Origin: Ga0077555 sp963741565
GTDB lineage: Bacteria; Pseudomonadota; Alphaproteobacteria; Rhizobiales; Hyphomicrobiaceae
NCBI GenBank assembly: GCA_963741565.1
Contig: CAVUIK010000010.1
Location: forward strand, 372,001-436,000
Length of the DNA: 64,000 nt
Direction of reading: 5' to 3'
Both the position numbers and the translations under genes were made by a program. The notes beneath the pieces are model-generated. The model had not been told where the DNA came from, searched no databases, and saw only the letters and a program-made list of their open reading frames with translations. Shown piece by piece: positions 24,698 through 33,652 of this stretch. How positions within the stretch are numbered: the first letter of the stretch is position 1; each line of letters begins with the position of its first letter.

Positions 24698-25636
24698 TCA
24701 GACGGCAATCTGGGTGCGAATGCGCGCGATCGTCTCGATGTGCCGCTCGTGGTCGCCGACGAAGCGCAGCACCAGATGCCGCGCGCCAGCCTTGGCATAC
24801 CCGCCGAGATAGTGCGCCACCTCTGACGCCGGGCCGGCAAAGCACTCCTGGCGCTTGCGCAGTGCGACAGCGGGCGCGCCGTAATACTGCTCCAGATAGC
24901 CGTCGAGCCGCCGATTGGCTTGGGCGATATCCTCATCAATCGAGAGCGTCAGGTACATCGAGCCGGTCAGGCGCGAGGGATCGCGCCCGGCGCCGTGGGC
25001 AATCCGGGCAACCTCCTGCCATTGCTGGCCCCACTGTGCCGCGCCGCCAAAATTGGGGAGCCAACCGTCGAAGAACGTACCGGCCCGCTCCAGGCTTTGC
25101 GGCAATGAGCCGGCGATCCACAACGGCGGCCCACCCACCCGATGCGGCGTCGGTCCGATCATCTGCTTGTCGACTTGCCAGAAGCCCGTCCAGTCGACCG
25201 GCTGGCCCGTCCAAAGCGCCTTTGCCAACCGCAGCCCCTCCATCATCCGCCCGACGCGCCGCTCGAAGGGCACGCCGGCAGCCTGGAACTCAGCCCGGAT
25301 CGAAGGCACGTCTCGGGCAATGCCGACGCCGAGCACCAGCCGTCCTTCGGAAATCTGGTCGATGGTGGCTGCTTGATGCGCCAGCAGCACGGGATTGCGC
25401 AACGCCGGCAACAGGACGGCGGTGCCAAGCAAGACCTTGGGGACCCGGGCGGCGACTGCCGCCAGTAAGGCAAGCGGCTCATGCCGTGGCCGCGCCGTCA
25501 GGCTGTCGCCAACCCAAAGGCCATCGAAGCCCGCCGCGCCGGCCCGCTCCGCCAGTTTCAGCATGGAGGCCGTTTCCGGCCGCCCGGCCATGATCTGTTC
25601 GCGCGTCGGCAGCAGGTATCCAAGCTCAACGGGCAT
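24698..25636 (-). CDS. LLM-class flavin-dependent oxidoreductase
   Basis: A 312-residue luciferase-like TIM-barrel protein. The N-terminal strand LGYLLPTREQIM, the AERAGAAGFDGLWVGDS block, LLGTAVLLPALRNPVLLAHQAATIDQIS and GRLVLGVGIA are standard landmarks. Flavin is FMN or F420 by family; the sequence does not decide. I chose ATG 25636 over 25660, whose first codons overlap the CoA-transferase gene. It lies directly downstream of a double-length CoA-transferase gene and is probably in its operon. Confidence 0.88.
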   Translation of the reverse strand: MPVELGYLLPTREQIMAGRPETASMLKLAERAGAAGFDGLWVGDSLTARPRHEPLALLAAVAARVPKVLLGTAVLLPALRNPVLLAHQAATIDQISEGRLVLGVGIARDVPSIRAEFQAAGVPFERRVGRMMEGLRLAKALWTGQPVDWTGFWQVDKQMIGPTPHRVGGPPLWIAGSLPQSLERAGTFFDGWLPNFGGAAQWGQQWQEVARIAHGAGRDPSRLTGSMYLTLSIDEDIAQANRRLDGYLEQYYGAPAVALRKRQECFAGPASEVAHYLGGYAKAGARHLVLRFVGDHERHIETIARIRTQIAV

Positions 25637-25656
25637 GACAGCGGTCCTTTCGAGGA

Positions 25657-27978
25657 TCACGAGGGTTGAGCCGGTGCACGTTCGACTTTGACGATCGTCT
25701 CGTCGTGCAGCGCCTTGACCTCGGCGGCGCTGTAGCCGACCTCGGCCAGCACCTCGTCGGTCTGCTCACCGAGCAAAGGCGTCGGCCGGCCGGCACTCGG
25801 CCGGGTGCCGCCGAATTGAATGTAGTTCCAGGCGACGGTCAAATCGCCCGCGGTCGGGTGTCGTCGCGTTACCACCATGTCGTTTGCAATCGCGTGCGGG
25901 TCGGCGAGGAACAGTTCGCTGTCGCCAGCTTGCGCCTCGATGGCCGGTATGCCGGCGGCCTTGCAGGATGCCAGGACATCGGCGAGCGGTCGCTCTGACA
26001 ACGCAGCGGCGATCGCCTTCGCCATCCCACCCTCGTTCGGATGCCGGTCTGGTTCCATCCGGGCAGCCGATGCCGGCGCACCAGCCAGTCCGCGAAGCGC
26101 CAACTGTGCGGCCTCAGTTTGAGCGACCACATAGACCCAGCCGCCGCTAACCCGATAGAGCCGGTGGAACGGACTGAGCCCCATCTGGTCTTTATCGGCG
26201 AGCGGTCGTTCCGGGCGGCCGGCATAGGCCGAGAACCAGGCCGAGCTCAGGATGGCGCCGCCGTTCAAGAGATTGCTCTCGACGCGCTGGACCGTGCCAT
26301 GTCGCTTTCTGGCATAGAGCGCGAGGATTGTGCCGAGCGCGCCCATCGCGCCGGTTGTGTAGTCGGTCGGTGCAAGTTGCGCCGGAAAGACTGGCGGATT
26401 GTCCTTGCCGCCTTGGGCGCGCGACAATCCCATCAGCGCCTGCGCCAGCGGATCGATACCGGGCCGGTGCGAATAGGGCCCGGAGAATCCATAGCCGGTG
26501 AGGTGGGTCTCGATCAGACGGGGATTGTTCGCGGGCACGATGCCCATGCGTTCGGTGGCCTTGGGGCGCAGGTTGGCAAGCAGGGCGTCGGCGCAGGCCG
26601 CGATGCGTTGCACGACCTGCTTGCCGGTGGCCGTCCGCGTGTCGACCGAGATCGATCGCTTGTTGAAGTTGACGTTGTAGAAATACGTGCGCCCGATGGG
26701 GCGCGACATGTCGCCTTCGTGCGGCTCGAGCTTGATCACGTCGGCGCCGAGGTCGGCCAGCAGGCGGCCCCCGGTCGGGCCGGCAATCAGATTGGTGATC
26801 TCGAGTATGCGCACGCCGGCCAACGGCGGCGGGTCGAGATCGCCGGATTTGGCAGCAACGGATGGACCAGAGTGTGCGGGCGCCGGCAGCTCCGGCGGCG
26901 GAGTTGCGGCGGCGGCGCGCGGTCCCTGCACGCGGCCTGGTGTCTCGGTGAGTACGATTGGCACGCCCATCTGCGTGACCGGGCCGCGCGCCGGATCGAG
27001 CAGCGTCAGGACCATCTGATTGTGAATGACCTGCGGGTCTCCTAGTCCGTCCTTGGTCTCGCGAGCGGGCGCGAACGGAACGTCGGCCGCTTCGAACTCG
27101 GCCGACCACTGTGCCGCTGGTTTGGTCGCGATCACGCGCTGGATCGCATCGCGCAGCTCCTGGTCGAGCTCGGCCGACGTGCCGCCGCGTCCGCCGTTGA
27201 AACGCGGATCGGCAACCATGCGGCCGAGACCCATCAGCTCGGCGGCAATGCCGATGAATCGCAGATGGACGCAGCCGAGCTGAAGCCAGTTGCCATCGGC
27301 GCATCGATAGAGGCTGTAGAACGGCGCACTGCCCGACGGATGCGTCTGGAATACATGGCGGGCGAGGCGCTCGCCGATCACCTTCGGATGGTAGAGCAGC
27401 GCACCCGCCAGCAACGATGTCTCGACGGTTCGGCCGCGACCGGTCTCCTCGCGCGCCAGCAGCGACGCCGCGATGCCGATGGCGGCAAACAGCGCCGCGC
27501 CAACCGTCGGCAGCGGATGCACAACATGCACCGGCGGTGGACGGAAGCCCGGCATGCCGCCCAGAACACCACTGCGCGCCAGCACCAGATCTTCGATTGG
27601 CGGCTCATCCTTCAGCGGGCCATGCTTGCCATAGGCAGTGATGGAACAGGAGACGAGGCGCGGATTGATCCGCGCCAGTCGCTGATATGCAACAACATCC
27701 TGGTGCGGTGATGCGGGCGCGAAATCCTCGATCAGAACGTCTACGCCGGCGGCGAGCCGATCGAATGCGGCCCGGTCCTTCGCCAGGTCGACCACCGTAC
27801 AGCTCTTGCCGCGATCCCAGATGATGAAGCCGCCGTCGCGATGCACCGGCGCGCCGGGTTCGATCAGCCGGATCACACGCGCGCCCTGGTCCGACAACAA
27901 CATGGTGGCGAGCGCTGCCGCCGGCCCGGTGCCCAGATCCAGAACCGTAATCCCGTCAAGTGCCGATGCCATGGCCAT
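25657..27978 (-). CDS. Double-domain CaiB/BaiF CoA-transferase
   Basis: A 773-residue protein made of two type III CoA-transferase units. Unit 1 (about 1-350) starts DGITVLDLGTGPAAALATMLLSDQGARVI; unit 2 (about 385-760) starts AGVRILEITNLIAGPTGGRLLADLGADVIKLE, with a Pro/Ala-rich linker between. In unit 2 the catalytic-Asp region reads RPGIDPLAQALMGLS; in unit 1 the corresponding stretch is EPPIEDLVLARSGVLGG, so the acid's spacing differs. Normal family members are about 400 residues and form interlocked dimers, so the fusion may be a built-in pseudo-dimer. Acyl-CoA substrates are unknown. LLM genes on both sides suggest one catabolic operon. Confidence 0.88.
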   Translation of the reverse strand: MAMASALDGITVLDLGTGPAAALATMLLSDQGARVIRLIEPGAPVHRDGGFIIWDRGKSCTVVDLAKDRAAFDRLAAGVDVLIEDFAPASPHQDVVAYQRLARINPRLVSCSITAYGKHGPLKDEPPIEDLVLARSGVLGGMPGFRPPPVHVVHPLPTVGAALFAAIGIAASLLAREETGRGRTVETSLLAGALLYHPKVIGERLARHVFQTHPSGSAPFYSLYRCADGNWLQLGCVHLRFIGIAAELMGLGRMVADPRFNGGRGGTSAELDQELRDAIQRVIATKPAAQWSAEFEAADVPFAPARETKDGLGDPQVIHNQMVLTLLDPARGPVTQMGVPIVLTETPGRVQGPRAAAATPPPELPAPAHSGPSVAAKSGDLDPPPLAGVRILEITNLIAGPTGGRLLADLGADVIKLEPHEGDMSRPIGRTYFYNVNFNKRSISVDTRTATGKQVVQRIAACADALLANLRPKATERMGIVPANNPRLIETHLTGYGFSGPYSHRPGIDPLAQALMGLSRAQGGKDNPPVFPAQLAPTDYTTGAMGALGTILALYARKRHGTVQRVESNLLNGGAILSSAWFSAYAGRPERPLADKDQMGLSPFHRLYRVSGGWVYVVAQTEAAQLALRGLAGAPASAARMEPDRHPNEGGMAKAIAAALSERPLADVLASCKAAGIPAIEAQAGDSELFLADPHAIANDMVVTRRHPTAGDLTVAWNYIQFGGTRPSAGRPTPLLGEQTDEVLAEVGYSAAEVKALHDETIVKVERAPAQPS

Positions 27979-28031
27979 CCCCCAACCGCCGCCGAGGGCG
28001 ACGCAGCCCCGGCCAGACGTGACCGCTTCAA

Positions 28032-29072
28032 CTAGGCGATTGCCTCGGCGGCGAGGCGAAGCACGTCCCGATTGGCGCCCGACAGCAGCATGGTGCCGAT
28101 GGCGTTGCCTTTGGAGGCGGCCTTCCAGTCCTTGAGCCGACCCTTGACGCGATCCGGCGTGCCGATCAGTGCGATCTCGTCGATCATTTTCTCAGGGACG
28201 GCGGCCATCGCCTCGTTGCGGCGGCCGGCCAGGAAGTGGTCCTGGATTTTGACGGCGGCCTCCTCGAACCCCATGCGCTTGGCGTAATCGTTGTAGAAAT
28301 TCTTCGAGCGGGCACCCATGCCGCCGACGTAGAGCGCGATCTCGGGCCGCAACGCGTCGCGGCATTTGTCGAGGTCGGGGCCCATCGACACCTTCACGAA
28401 CGGCGTGATGTCGAAAGTGGCGAGCGAAGTGCCGCGTCCGGCCAAGGCCATGCCTTCAAGCACCGGCTTGGTGATGGTGTCGGCCTTCTCGGGGCTCATG
28501 AAGATCGGTTGCACGCCGTCGGCCACTTCGCCCGCCGTGCGCAAGCCGGCCGGCGCGATCGCGGCGGTGTATATCTTGATGCCGTGATCGGGCTTCATGA
28601 TCGACTTCAGCGGTTTGCCCAAGCCGGTGGCGCCGGGGCCTGCGTAGGGAATCTGGTAATGCTCGCCCTGATGCTCGAGGGCGTTGTCCCGCGCGAAGAT
28701 CTTGCGCACGATCTCGATGTATTCCTTCATCCGCGCCTGCGGCTTGCCATAGGCGACGCCGTGCCAGCCTTCCGCCACCTGCGGACCCGACGGCCCGAGC
28801 CCCATCAGGAAGCGGCCGTTCGACATGGCGTTCATCGTCATCGCGGTCATGGCGGCGCAGGCGGGTGTGCGCGCCGGCAATTGCATGATGCCGGTGCCGC
28901 ACTTGATCTTGGTGGTCCGGGCGAGCGTCCAGGCGATCGGCGAGACGCTGTCGATGCCGTAGGACTCGCCCTGCCAGACCTGCTCGTAGCCGAGCTTCTC
29001 GGCTTCGAGCACGAGGTCCGTGTTGGGCCCACCCAGATCGCCGTTGTACCGCAGCAATAGTCCGAGCTTCAT
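28032..29072 (-). CDS. LLM-class flavin-dependent oxidoreductase
   Basis: A 346-residue luciferase-like protein, close in layout to the gene at 54483-55538 (both have MKLGL, IKxGT-IMQL, AARxP-type and KDYVEI/KEYIEIVRKIF segments). It is of the F420/FMN-dependent LLM class. The ATG at 29072 has a GGAG 8 bp upstream; an ATG at 29084 is possible. It lies 54 bp upstream of the double CoA-transferase on the same strand, so the three genes 24698-29072 probably form an operon. The substrate is unknown. Confidence 0.88.
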   Translation of the reverse strand: MKLGLLLRYNGDLGGPNTDLVLEAEKLGYEQVWQGESYGIDSVSPIAWTLARTTKIKCGTGIMQLPARTPACAAMTAMTMNAMSNGRFLMGLGPSGPQVAEGWHGVAYGKPQARMKEYIEIVRKIFARDNALEHQGEHYQIPYAGPGATGLGKPLKSIMKPDHGIKIYTAAIAPAGLRTAGEVADGVQPIFMSPEKADTITKPVLEGMALAGRGTSLATFDITPFVKVSMGPDLDKCRDALRPEIALYVGGMGARSKNFYNDYAKRMGFEEAAVKIQDHFLAGRRNEAMAAVPEKMIDEIALIGTPDRVKGRLKDWKAASKGNAIGTMLLSGANRDVLRLAAEAIA

Positions 29073-29527
29073 GGCGTGCTCCATCCCTGGCGAAACGATT
29101 GCGAGACATACCAGCACGGCCAAGGCTGTCGGCACAAGGTGGGGCCAGTGGCGAGGCAACTGCCGGGCGTGTGCAGCACGTCGCGCGAGCCGCTGGGGTG
29201 CCATAGGTGGATTCAACGTGGGTCTATGAAACGCAGGCAAAGGCGACGTCCTCCTCACGACGGGAATGCCATGATTATGGGGGCGCCCGGCGCCGTGGGG
29301 ATAACTTCTGTCGGCGTTTCGGGGGGCAGTCTTAACGTGAGGGATAAGTGGTGGCGTTGCCGACGCGGGCGGATTGCGCCTGAAGGCATCGCGGATGTCC
29401 GGCCGATGTCCGGACACTGGTCTCTCGCGACCCGTCGTGCAAGGCGCCGCCCCCACCGGATCGAGGGCCCGCGACCAACTCTGCTCTCACCGTAAGAATG
29501 GAGCGACGAGCGTGCATGCCAGTCTCA
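29073..29527. other. Gene-free region
   Basis: About 455 bp with no supported gene on either strand. It contains a 7-bp inverted repeat TGTCCGG ... CCGGACA at 29396-29416. The region upstream of the LLM gene start (29072) presumably holds that operon's promoter, but no -35/-10 pair is convincing. Confidence 0.45.
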
Positions 29528-29887
29528 TCACGCCAGGGCGGCGCGGACCTCGGCGCGGATTTTCTCGATGGTGAAGGGTTTGGTGAGAAGGCGCAGACTG
29601 GGCGCGCCGAGCTGCTTGGCACTCTCGAGCACGTCGGCATAGCCCGACATCATCACGATCCGCAGGCCGGGCACAGCGGCAAGCGCCCGGCGGCCGAGCT
29701 CGATGCCATCGATGCCAGGCATCTGCACGTCCGTCACCAGCAACTGAAACGGTCCATCGGATTTGAGCCGTGCGTCGGCCTCGCTGCCATCCTCCGCCAC
29801 GACGACGGTGTGCCCGTCCATTTCGAGCGCACGCCGCACGAGATCACGAGAGCCTTGGTCGTCGTCGGCGAGCAAGATACGAGCCAT
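29528..29887 (-). CDS. cpdR: CpdR-like single-domain response regulator
   Basis: A 119-residue receiver domain and nothing else. MARILLADDD opens with the acidic pair, the phosphoacceptor Asp is in VTDVQMPGIDG (about residue 51), the switch Ser in IVMMSGYAD and the Lys in LTKPFT. Length and N-terminus match CpdR, which in alphaproteobacteria controls ClpXP-dependent proteolysis during the cell cycle via the CckA-ChpT phosphorelay. I chose ATG 29887, since the upstream residues are not receiver-like. The gene lies downstream of hpt on the same strand. Identity as CpdR rests on similarity of length and sequence style. Confidence 0.78.
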   Translation of the reverse strand: MARILLADDDQGSRDLVRRALEMDGHTVVVAEDGSEADARLKSDGPFQLLVTDVQMPGIDGIELGRRALAAVPGLRIVMMSGYADVLESAKQLGAPSLRLLTKPFTIEKIRAEVRAALA

Positions 29888-29952
29888 CAGCGCCTCTTCC
29901 TTGTTCGGCGCTTCGGCTGCCCACTGCGCAGCCGCGCCGTTGGTCGGTTCTT

Positions 29953-29973
29953 CGGATGCGGATTTCGCATCCG
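29953..29973. other. Hairpin between hpt and cpdR
   Basis: CGGATGCG-GATTT-CGCATCCG is a perfect 8-bp stem with a 5-nt loop in the 157-bp gap after hpt. No T-run follows on the minus strand, so it may attenuate or process the transcript instead of ending it. Confidence 0.4.
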
Positions 29974-30044
29974 GGCGTCTTTCGTGGCCCTTCAGATACC
30001 CACGTCTTGGCGGAGCCAAGCTCTGGTTGTACGGATCCGGGCCG

Positions 30045-30635
30045 TCAGGTCTGTGCGAGCCGTCCGACAAACGGCAGCTCGCGATAGCGATGCGCGAGAT
30101 CCATACCATAGCCGACGACGAACACCGGCGGGCATTCGAACGCCACGTAGTCGGCTTCGATGTTGACCGCGCGGCGCACCCGCTTGTTCAAGAGCACACA
30201 GGTCTTGAGCGTGGCGGCGCCACGCGCGGCCATCAGGTCTTTGGCGTAGGCGAGCGTGCGCCCGGTATCCAGGATGTCGTCGACCACCAGAACGTTGCGG
30301 CCGGCCACGTCGAGCTCCATGTCGCGCAGGATATCGACGCTGCCCGACGACTGGGTGCCGCGGCGGTAGCTGGCCAGCGAGAGGAAATCGACCTCCGGCG
30401 TGAGCCCGGCGCGATGCAGTCCGCGCAGCAGGTCAGCCGAAAACACGAAGCTGCCGGTCAATACCGGGATCACCAGCAGGTTCTCGAGGCGGGCGGCGAC
30501 GATATCGTTGGCGAGCGCCTCGATGCGCGCGGCGATCACCTCCGGCGTGAACACGACCTCGATGCCGTCGACTGAGCCCGCAGCCGTCTCCTTGGCGCGT
30601 GATCCCTTGCCCCCTGCTCCCGCAGCATCGCTCAT
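30045..30635 (-). CDS. hpt: Hypoxanthine phosphoribosyltransferase
   Basis: A 196-residue purine-salvage enzyme that converts hypoxanthine (and often guanine) plus PRPP to the nucleotide. The PRPP-binding loop NVLVVDDILDTGRTL is intact near residue 117, with the family SxxSYR element in LASYRRGTQSSG and the flexible-loop region ahead of it. The N-terminal 25 residues are a Gly/Ala/Lys-rich extension; internal start codons are possible. cpdR follows on the same strand after 157 bp. Confidence 0.92.
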   Translation of the reverse strand: MSDAAGAGGKGSRAKETAAGSVDGIEVVFTPEVIAARIEALANDIVAARLENLLVIPVLTGSFVFSADLLRGLHRAGLTPEVDFLSLASYRRGTQSSGSVDILRDMELDVAGRNVLVVDDILDTGRTLAYAKDLMAARGAATLKTCVLLNKRVRRAVNIEADYVAFECPPVFVVGYGMDLAHRYRELPFVGRLAQT

Positions 30636-30872
30636 GATCGTCGCTGGTCCTGTCCGCTAGCGGCTGTGCCGGCCGTTGTCAGCCGCCCAGCCTCCAGATT
30701 GATTTATATCGCATGCACAGGCAATCGCTTCTGATTCGGGCAATTCGCGGGCACAATCCCAGGTTATCCATCTCATACCCACGCCACATTCATCGGAGAT
30801 TGATCGGAACGTGGCAACTCGCCTAAACATCATGTTGCGGACTGATTTGCGGGCGCGGGACCAGGGACATCG

Positions 30873-31529
30873 GTGATCAGGCTTCAGAACATCGGATTGC
30901 GCTACGGGCGGGGCCAGGAAGTGCTCCGCGACGTGACGTTCCATGTGCGGCCGGGCTCGTTCCACTTCCTCACCGGGCCGTCGGGCGCCGGCAAGTCCTC
31001 GCTGCTTCGCATGATGTTTCTGTCCCAGTCGCCAACGCGCGGACAGATCAACCTGTTTTCGCAAGACGTGACGCGCGTCGGTGCCGCCCGCCGCGCCCAG
31101 CTGCGCCGCCGGATCGGCATCGTCTTCCAGGATTTCCGGCTGCTGGATCATCTCACCACTTGGCAAAACGTCGCCTTGCCGTTGAAGGTCGTCGGCAAGC
31201 ACGAAGACGATTACCGCGAGGATGTGACGGACCTGCTGCAATGGGTGGGTCTCGGCGAGCGCATGGATCACTATCCGTCGGTGTTGTCGGGCGGCGAGAA
31301 ACAGCGCGCCGCCATTGCCCGTGCGGTGATCGGCAAGCCGGAGCTGCTGCTGGCGGACGAGCCGACGGGTAACGTCGATCCGCAAATGGCGCGCCGGCTG
31401 CTCCGCCTCTTTATCGAGCTCAACCGGCTCGGCACCTCGGTCGTCATCGCGACCCACGACCATCAACTCATGCGGCAGTTCAAGGCGCCGCGCCTGGAGA
31501 TTCACGAGGGCTATGTCCGGACCGTTTGA
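30873..31529 (+). CDS. ftsE: Cell-division ABC ATPase FtsE
   Basis: A 218-residue ABC ATPase of the FtsEX complex, which couples the divisome to peptidoglycan hydrolase activation. Walker A is GPSGAGKSS (35-43), the Q-loop is FQDFRLLD, the signature LSGGEKQR lies near 138 and Walker B with DEPTGNVD near 163; HD switch is ATHDH. The GTG start at 30873 is the only one that gives the usual N-terminus (MIRLQNIGLRYG). It overlaps ftsX by 17 bp. Confidence 0.95.
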   Translation: MIRLQNIGLRYGRGQEVLRDVTFHVRPGSFHFLTGPSGAGKSSLLRMMFLSQSPTRGQINLFSQDVTRVGAARRAQLRRRIGIVFQDFRLLDHLTTWQNVALPLKVVGKHEDDYREDVTDLLQWVGLGERMDHYPSVLSGGEKQRAAIARAVIGKPELLLADEPTGNVDPQMARRLLRLFIELNRLGTSVVIATHDHQLMRQFKAPRLEIHEGYVRTV

Positions 31530-32697
31530 CAGGCTGCCGACGCCCTTGCCGCCGCCCGCGGCGCCACGAACGCGGCCGCGGCAGGATGGCTATTCGGGGC
31601 CGCCGACGGGGCCAGCCACAGGCCCGCCGGCGCCTTCCCACATGTCGTCGCAGAGCCCACAAGGCGGCTACTCCGCCAACGATCCCTACGCCGAGCCCTA
31701 TGCCGAACCGCGCGAGCAGCGCGCCGCCTTGGACGCACCGGTTGACCACGAATTGCGCGCCGAGAGCCCTGTCGTCCGGGTCCCGCCTCGACCCCAAGAT
31801 TTCGCATGCGCCGATCGTGCCGGCCGGTTCCGTGACCGGCCGGTCGCTGACGCTCGTCATCTCGATCATGTGTTTTCTTGCCTGTCTGACGGCGGGGCCG
31901 TCTACCTCGTCAATCAGTCCGCATCGGCCTGGTTGAAGGACATCGCCAGCGAGGTTACGGTCCAGGTCGAGCCGCGCGAAGGCATCGATATCGAGCGCCA
32001 GGTGAAGGACGTCGTCGCGTTTCTGGGCCGCGAGCCCGGCATCCGGTCGGTGAAGCCGCTGTCCCTCGAGGCGTCAGCCGCCTTGATTGAACCCTGGCTC
32101 GGTAAGTCCGATGCGCTCAAATCATTGCCGGTTCCGCGCCTGATCGCCATCGAGGTGGACCGCTCGGCGCCGCCTGGCTTCGACGCTCTGCGCCAACGCC
32201 TGACCACGCAATTCAAGGGCGCCATGCTGGACGATCACCGCCAGTGGCAGCAGCAGATACGTACCGTCACCCGGTCGCTGGCGCTCGGTGGCCTCGCGAT
32301 CCTGATGCTGGTTGGCGCCGCGACCACGGCGATCATCATCTCGGCAACGCGCAGCGCGCTTGCTTCCAACCGCGAGATTGTCGAGGTGCTGCATTTCGTC
32401 GGCGCAACCGACCGCTTCATCGCGCGAGAGTTCGAGAAGCATTTCCTGCGCCTCGGTGTCCGGGCCGGCGTCGTCGGCGCCGGCTTCGCCATGCTGGTGT
32501 TCTTCCTGATGCCCTGGGTCATGGAGTTGCTCGGCGGCGGGGCGGTCACCATGGCCGAGTTGCAGCGGCTCATCGGCGTCGGCGGTATCGATCTCGCCGG
32601 TTATCTGGTGTTGATTGTCGTCGTCACGGTCATCGCGGCGCTCTGCATGCTGACGTCCCGGTTCGGCGTCTACCGGATCTTGAATAGCCAGCATTGA
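31513..32697 (+). CDS. ftsX: FtsX division permease with two compensating frameshifts
   Basis: The uninterrupted frame codes 394 residues with a Pro-rich cytoplasmic N-terminus, an FtsX extracellular domain (about 140-230) and three C-terminal membrane helices. FtsX has four; the first helix is missing in this frame. It exists in the next frame: IVPAGSVTGRSLTLVISI then MCFLACLTAG, about 31809-31896, exactly where helix 1 should be. The shift into that frame can be made by one extra C in the CCCC run at 31792-31795 and the shift back by one missing G in the GGGG run at 31894-31897, after which the GAVYLVNQSAS sequence continues. As written, the protein would lack helix 1. Homopolymer errors are the likeliest cause. 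Confidence 0.88.
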   Translation: MSGPFDRLPTPLPPPAAPRTRPRQDGYSGPPTGPATGPPAPSHMSSQSPQGGYSANDPYAEPYAEPREQRAALDAPVDHELRAESPVVRVPPRPQDFACADRAGRFRDRPVADARHLDHVFSCLSDGGAVYLVNQSASAWLKDIASEVTVQVEPREGIDIERQVKDVVAFLGREPGIRSVKPLSLEASAALIEPWLGKSDALKSLPVPRLIAIEVDRSAPPGFDALRQRLTTQFKGAMLDDHRQWQQQIRTVTRSLALGGLAILMLVGAATTAIIISATRSALASNREIVEVLHFVGATDRFIAREFEKHFLRLGVRAGVVGAGFAMLVFFLMPWVMELLGGGAVTMAELQRLIGVGGIDLAGYLVLIVVVTVIAALCMLTSRFGVYRILNSQH

Positions 32698-32834
32698 GCC
32701 GGCGAAATTCTGTATTTCCGACCGCCTTAGACTTGACGAATTGATTTATAATGCTTGAGTGATTCGAGACGTTCGCGGCCGAGCTGGCCGGGCGCTGGCG
32801 GTTTCCTTGCCGGCGCGACAATCTGGAAAAGGCG

Positions 32835-33551
32835 ATGACCAGATCGCTCCGATTGTTGATCCCGATCACCGCGCTTGTCGGTTCGCTGGCGCTTGCCGGC
32901 CTTTATATCTTCGCCGGGACCGTCCGCAGCCTCATTCCGGCGGGCGTTGCGCGCGCCGATGCCATCGTTGTCCTGACGGGTGGCGATGATCGTGTGGCGA
33001 CCGGGATCGAGCTCGTCACAGCCGGACAAGGCCGCCGCCTGCTGATCTCCGGCGTACATCCGAGCACGGGCACCCGTGATCTTCTGCGCCGCGTCGGCGG
33101 CAATGCCGCCTTCCGCTGCTGTGTCGATCTTGGCCACGACGCGCTGGATACCTCCGGCAACGCCGAGGAGGCGCGGGACTGGGCCCAGACCTGGGGCTTC
33201 CGCAGCCTGATCGTGGTGACATCGAGCTATCACATGCCCCGCAGCCTCGCGGAATTCGCCCGTGTGATGCCGGACACCAAGCTGATCCCGTATCCGGTCC
33301 GCTCCCGCATCTATCAACTCGACAGCTGGTGGCAGCATCAGCCGACGGCGCGTCTGATGGTGACGGAATATCTGAAGTTTCTGGCCGCATCCGCGCGGCT
33401 GGCCGTCAGCCGGTTCATCGGCTCGCCGGAAGCGACGTCCTCTGAGCCACGGCGGACGATCCTGAGTTCCACTGTCAAGCCACAACCGCCGCCGCCCTTT
33501 CTGGCCGCCATGCGTTCGTCCGCGATGAAGTGGCCAGCGCCGGCTCCCTGA
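32835..33551 (+). CDS. YdcF/SanA-like DUF218 protein
   Basis: A 238-residue protein with an N-terminal membrane anchor (about 8-28) and a periplasmic DUF218 domain of the YdcF/ElyC/SanA type. ADAIVVLTGGDDR (about 41) and SSYHMPRSLAEF (about 129-140) are the usual motifs, with the C-terminal DSWWQHQP region that follows them. The tail is Pro-rich. Its place after ftsEX and before an acyltransferase is a conserved alphaproteobacterial order and suggests a cell-envelope role. The precise function is unknown. Confidence 0.85.
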   Translation: MTRSLRLLIPITALVGSLALAGLYIFAGTVRSLIPAGVARADAIVVLTGGDDRVATGIELVTAGQGRRLLISGVHPSTGTRDLLRRVGGNAAFRCCVDLGHDALDTSGNAEEARDWAQTWGFRSLIVVTSSYHMPRSLAEFARVMPDTKLIPYPVRSRIYQLDSWWQHQPTARLMVTEYLKFLAASARLAVSRFIGSPEATSSEPRRTILSSTVKPQPPPPFLAAMRSSAMKWPAPAP

Positions 33552-33652
33552 GTTGCCAGTGCCCTGAGTTGCCAGTTGCGTGGCCGAGGTGACGGCCATC
33601 TCTGTTGATGGGCGTCTGGCGTCATCCGCCAAATGCCGCTAAATCTCCCGCC

